This document shows positions 61,843 to 64,000 of a stretch of DNA of 64,000 nucleotides, one piece after another (the stretch's first letter is position 1; each line of letters opens with the position of its first letter). The DNA is from Rhodoplanes tepidamans. Its GTDB lineage: Bacteria > Pseudomonadota > Alphaproteobacteria > Rhizobiales > Xanthobacteraceae. Made by a program: the position numbers and the translations under genes. The stretch lies in the NCBI RefSeq assembly GCF_030813915.1, contig NZ_JAUSUJ010000001.1:62001-126000 (forward strand), read 5' to 3'. The notes under the pieces were generated by a model, which was not told the origin of the DNA, searched no databases, and saw only the letters and a program-made list of their open reading frames with translations.

Positions 61843-63158
61843 GCGATCTCCAGTTCGGTCTCGCCCCCAAGATGAAGCCGCTGGCGCCGCGGCGCAGCGC
61901 GGTCGTCGCCGCGCTCGACGTCGGCACCTCGAAGATCGCCTGCCTGATCGCGCGGCTGACGCCGCAGCCGCCCCAGGAGGTGCTGCGCCGCCGCACCCAC
62001 GCCATCGACGTGATCGGCTTCAGCCACGCCGAGTCGCGCGGCCTCAAGGCCGGCGGCATCGTCGATCTCGCCGAGGCCGAGGTGGCGATCCGCCACGCCG
62101 TCGATCTCGCCGAGCGGGCCGGCCGCTGCCAGGTCGAGGCCGTCGTCGTGTCGCTGTCGGCCGGCCGGCCGTCGAGCGAGCTGTTCGCCGCCTCGGTCGA
62201 CGTGCCCGGCACGGTGCGCGAGGGCGACATCGCCCGCGTGCTCGCCGCCGGCAGCCGCTCGTCGGTGCGGCCGGGCCGCGTCGTCCTCCACTCGGTGCCG
62301 ATCGGCTACGCCATCGACCACGAGCGCGGCATCCGCGATCCGCGCGGCATGCTGGGCCAGCGCTTCGGCGTCGACATGCACGTGCTCACCGCCGAGGCCG
62401 CCGCCGCCCGCAACCTGATGCTGGCGATCGAGCGCTGCCATCTGTCGGTCGAGGCCATGGTGGCGAGTCCTTATGTCGCAGCCCTGGCGGCGCTCGCCGA
62501 CGACGAGGCCGAGCTCGGCGCCGCCGTGGTCGACATGGGCGCCGGCACCACCACGATGGCGGTGTTCACCGGCGGGCGTTTCGTCCAGGCCGACGGCTTC
62601 GCGCTCGGCGGCCATCACGTCACGATGGATCTGGCGCGCGGACTCTCGGCTGCCGTGCCGGACGCCGAGCGAATCAAGACGCTCTATGGCAATGTGCTGG
62701 GTGGCGCGATGGACGACCGCGACATGATCGCCGTCCCGGCGGTTCCGGGCGACGACCGCGAGCCGCCGCAGTTCGTCTCCCGGGCGACCCTGACACGCAT
62801 CATCAAGCCGCGTGTCGAGGAGATTCTGGAGATGGTCCGCGACCGGCTGGCGGCCTCGGCGTTTGCCGCCGAGCCGCGCGGGCGCGTCATCGTCACGGGT
62901 GGGGCGAGTGAGCTGACCGGATTTACCGAGCTCGCCGCGCGGATTCTCGGGCGGCCGGTCCGGGTGGGGCGGCCGCTCGGCGTCGCCGGCCTGCCGGAGG
63001 GTGCCAAGGGGGCGGCCTTCGCTGTCGCCGCCGGCCTCCTGGTCTATCCCCAGGTGGCGCATTTGGAGCATTTCGATCCGCGTCGCGCGCATCGCACACG
63101 CTCGGGCGCCAGCGGATATTTCACACGGGTCGGACGATGGCTACGCGAGAGCTTCTGA
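61839..63158 (+). CDS. ftsA: Cell division protein FtsA
   Basis: 439-aa actin-like protein that tethers FtsZ to the membrane. Phosphate-1 motif [20 protein letters not shown]-like 1C insertion, phosphate-2 [17 protein letters not shown], adenosine motif [17 protein letters not shown] and a C-terminal amphipathic helix ([10 protein letters not shown]) for membrane binding. ATG 61839 overlaps the ftsQ stop. Confidence 0.95.
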   Translation: MSDLQFGLAPKMKPLAPRRSAVVAALDVGTSKIACLIARLTPQPPQEVLRRRTHAIDVIGFSHAESRGLKAGGIVDLAEAEVAIRHAVDLAERAGRCQVEAVVVSLSAGRPSSELFAASVDVPGTVREGDIARVLAAGSRSSVRPGRVVLHSVPIGYAIDHERGIRDPRGMLGQRFGVDMHVLTAEAAAARNLMLAIERCHLSVEAMVASPYVAALAALADDEAELGAAVVDMGAGTTTMAVFTGGRFVQADGFALGGHHVTMDLARGLSAAVPDAERIKTLYGNVLGGAMDDRDMIAVPAVPGDDREPPQFVSRATLTRIIKPRVEEILEMVRDRLAASAFAAEPRGRVIVTGGASELTGFTELAARILGRPVRVGRPLGVAGLPEGAKGAAFAVAAGLLVYPQVAHLEHFDPRRAHRTRSGASGYFTRVGRWLRESF

Positions 63159-63243
63159 CCCGAACAGGATTCCCGAACCCCGTCGGTGGCGGACCGGCGG
63201 ACCCCGGCGGCGTCGCGCACGCCCCCGCATCGAAGAGGCAGCC

Positions 63244-64000
63244 ATGAGCATCAATCTGAAGATCCCCGACATCCGGGAATTGAAGCCGCGGATCACCGTG
63301 TTCGGGGTCGGCGGTGCCGGCGGCAATGCCGTCAACAACATGATCCGGGCGGGGCTGCAGGGCGTCGATTTCGTCGTCGCCAACACCGATGCTCAGGCGC
63401 TGACCATGTCGGAGGCCGAGCGGATCATCCAGATGGGCGTGCAGGCGACCGAGGGCCTCGGCGCCGGCTCGCAGCCGGATGTCGGCCGCGCCGCCGCCGA
63501 GGAGGTGATCGACGAGATCCGTGATCACCTCACCGGCGCCCACATGGTGTTCGTCACCGCCGGCATGGGCGGCGGCACCGGCACGGGCGCCTCGCCCGTG
63601 GTCGCCCGCGCGGCCCGCGAGCTCGGCATCCTGACGGTCGGCGTCGTCACCAAGCCGTTCCACTTCGAGGGCCAGCGCCGCATGCGGCTCGCCGAGAACG
63701 GCATCTCCGAGCTGCAGAAGGTCGTCGACACCCTCATCATCATCCCGAACCAGAACCTGTTCCGGATCGCCAACGAGAAGACGACCTTCGCGGACGCCTT
63801 CGCGATGGCCGACCAGGTGCTCTACTCGGGCGTCGGCTGCATCACCGACCTGATGGTCAAGGAAGGCCTGATCAATCTCGACTTCGCCGACGTCCGCGCG
63901 GTGATGCGCGAGATGGGCAAGGCGATGATGGGCACCGGCGAGGCGACCGGCGAGAAGCGGGCGCTGCGCGCCGCCGAGGCGGCGATCGCCAACCCGCTGA
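63244..64000 (+). CDS. ftsZ: Cell division GTPase FtsZ (5' part, runs off the window)
   Basis: First 252 residues of the tubulin-like Z-ring protein. Start [20 protein letters not shown], then [33 protein letters not shown] and the GTP signature [20 protein letters not shown] (~108-127). The synergy-loop residue region [20 protein letters not shown] is reached just before the edge. ATG 63244 is 85 nt after ftsA, enough for a separate promoter. The gene continues beyond base 64000. Confidence 0.97.
   Translation, partial: MSINLKIPDIRELKPRITVFGVGGAGGNAVNNMIRAGLQGVDFVVANTDAQALTMSEAERIIQMGVQATEGLGAGSQPDVGRAAAEEVIDEIRDHLTGAHMVFVTAGMGGGTGTGASPVVARAARELGILTVGVVTKPFHFEGQRRMRLAENGISELQKVVDTLIIIPNQNLFRIANEKTTFADAFAMADQVLYSGVGCITDLMVKEGLINLDFADVRAVMREMGKAMMGTGEATGEKRALRAAEAAIANPL

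Overview
This window is about 70% G+C by eye and reads as chromosome of an alphaproteobacterium of the Hyphomicrobiales (Rhizobiales) type. The grounds are a division/cell-wall (dcw) cluster with alphaproteobacterial members, a bacterial class A RNase P RNA, an HWE-family histidine kinase, DUF1236 and DUF1289 proteins, and GGAAC-N16-(C/G)GTT promoters of the EcfG stress-sigma type. The genus cannot be fixed from sequence alone. High G+C produces many long antisense shadow frames, which are left out.

Layout. 1-5.7 kb: a branched-chain-type ABC transporter (livK, fused livHM, livG, livF) behind a phytanoyl-CoA dioxygenase-family gene, divergent from a TetR regulator. 6.5-14 kb: HWE sensor kinase, Tim44-like membrane protein, a collapsed higBA toxin-antitoxin scar, and a sulfur operon (TusA-like, TsuA/YeeE-like, thioredoxin reductase with a cysteine-poor thioredoxin-like tail). 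14.4-24.2 kb: an A+T-richer orphan gene, an MFS transporter, pcaIJF with a divergent IclR regulator and operator-like boxes, maleylacetate reductase, a DapA-family gene and a CBS protein. Together, maleylacetate reductase plus PcaIJF form a 3-oxoadipate node.

24.2-39.9 kb and 52.8-64 kb: the dcw cluster, broken into three blocks. mraZ-rsmH-ftsL-ftsI and murE-murF-mraY-murD lie on the minus strand; ftsW-murG-murC-(amidotransferase, toxin-antitoxin)-murB-(DUF4239)-ddl-ftsQ-ftsA-ftsZ lies on the plus strand. ftsZ runs off the window. A 6.4-kb accessory island separates ftsI from murE. It carries a GIY-YIG-like gene, short remnants resembling the NlpC/P60 and tail genes of a gene transfer agent or prophage, an A+T-rich gene with a proteasome-like N-terminus, an AbiE toxin-antitoxin pair, a TetR/YciI pair and a transglutaminase. 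Four TGGG repeats at exact 10-bp spacing lie upstream of mraZ.

40-52.7 kb, between the two divergent dcw arms: metallophosphoesterase, a Ser/Thr kinase-UspA fusion, PRC-barrel protein, peptidoglycan amidase, three small orphan proteins, LysR regulator, rnpB, DUF1289, DUF1236, a TRAP transporter (dctPMQ) and an SGNH hydrolase. Small dispersed elements with terminal inverted repeats (two main families) lie in many intergenic gaps.
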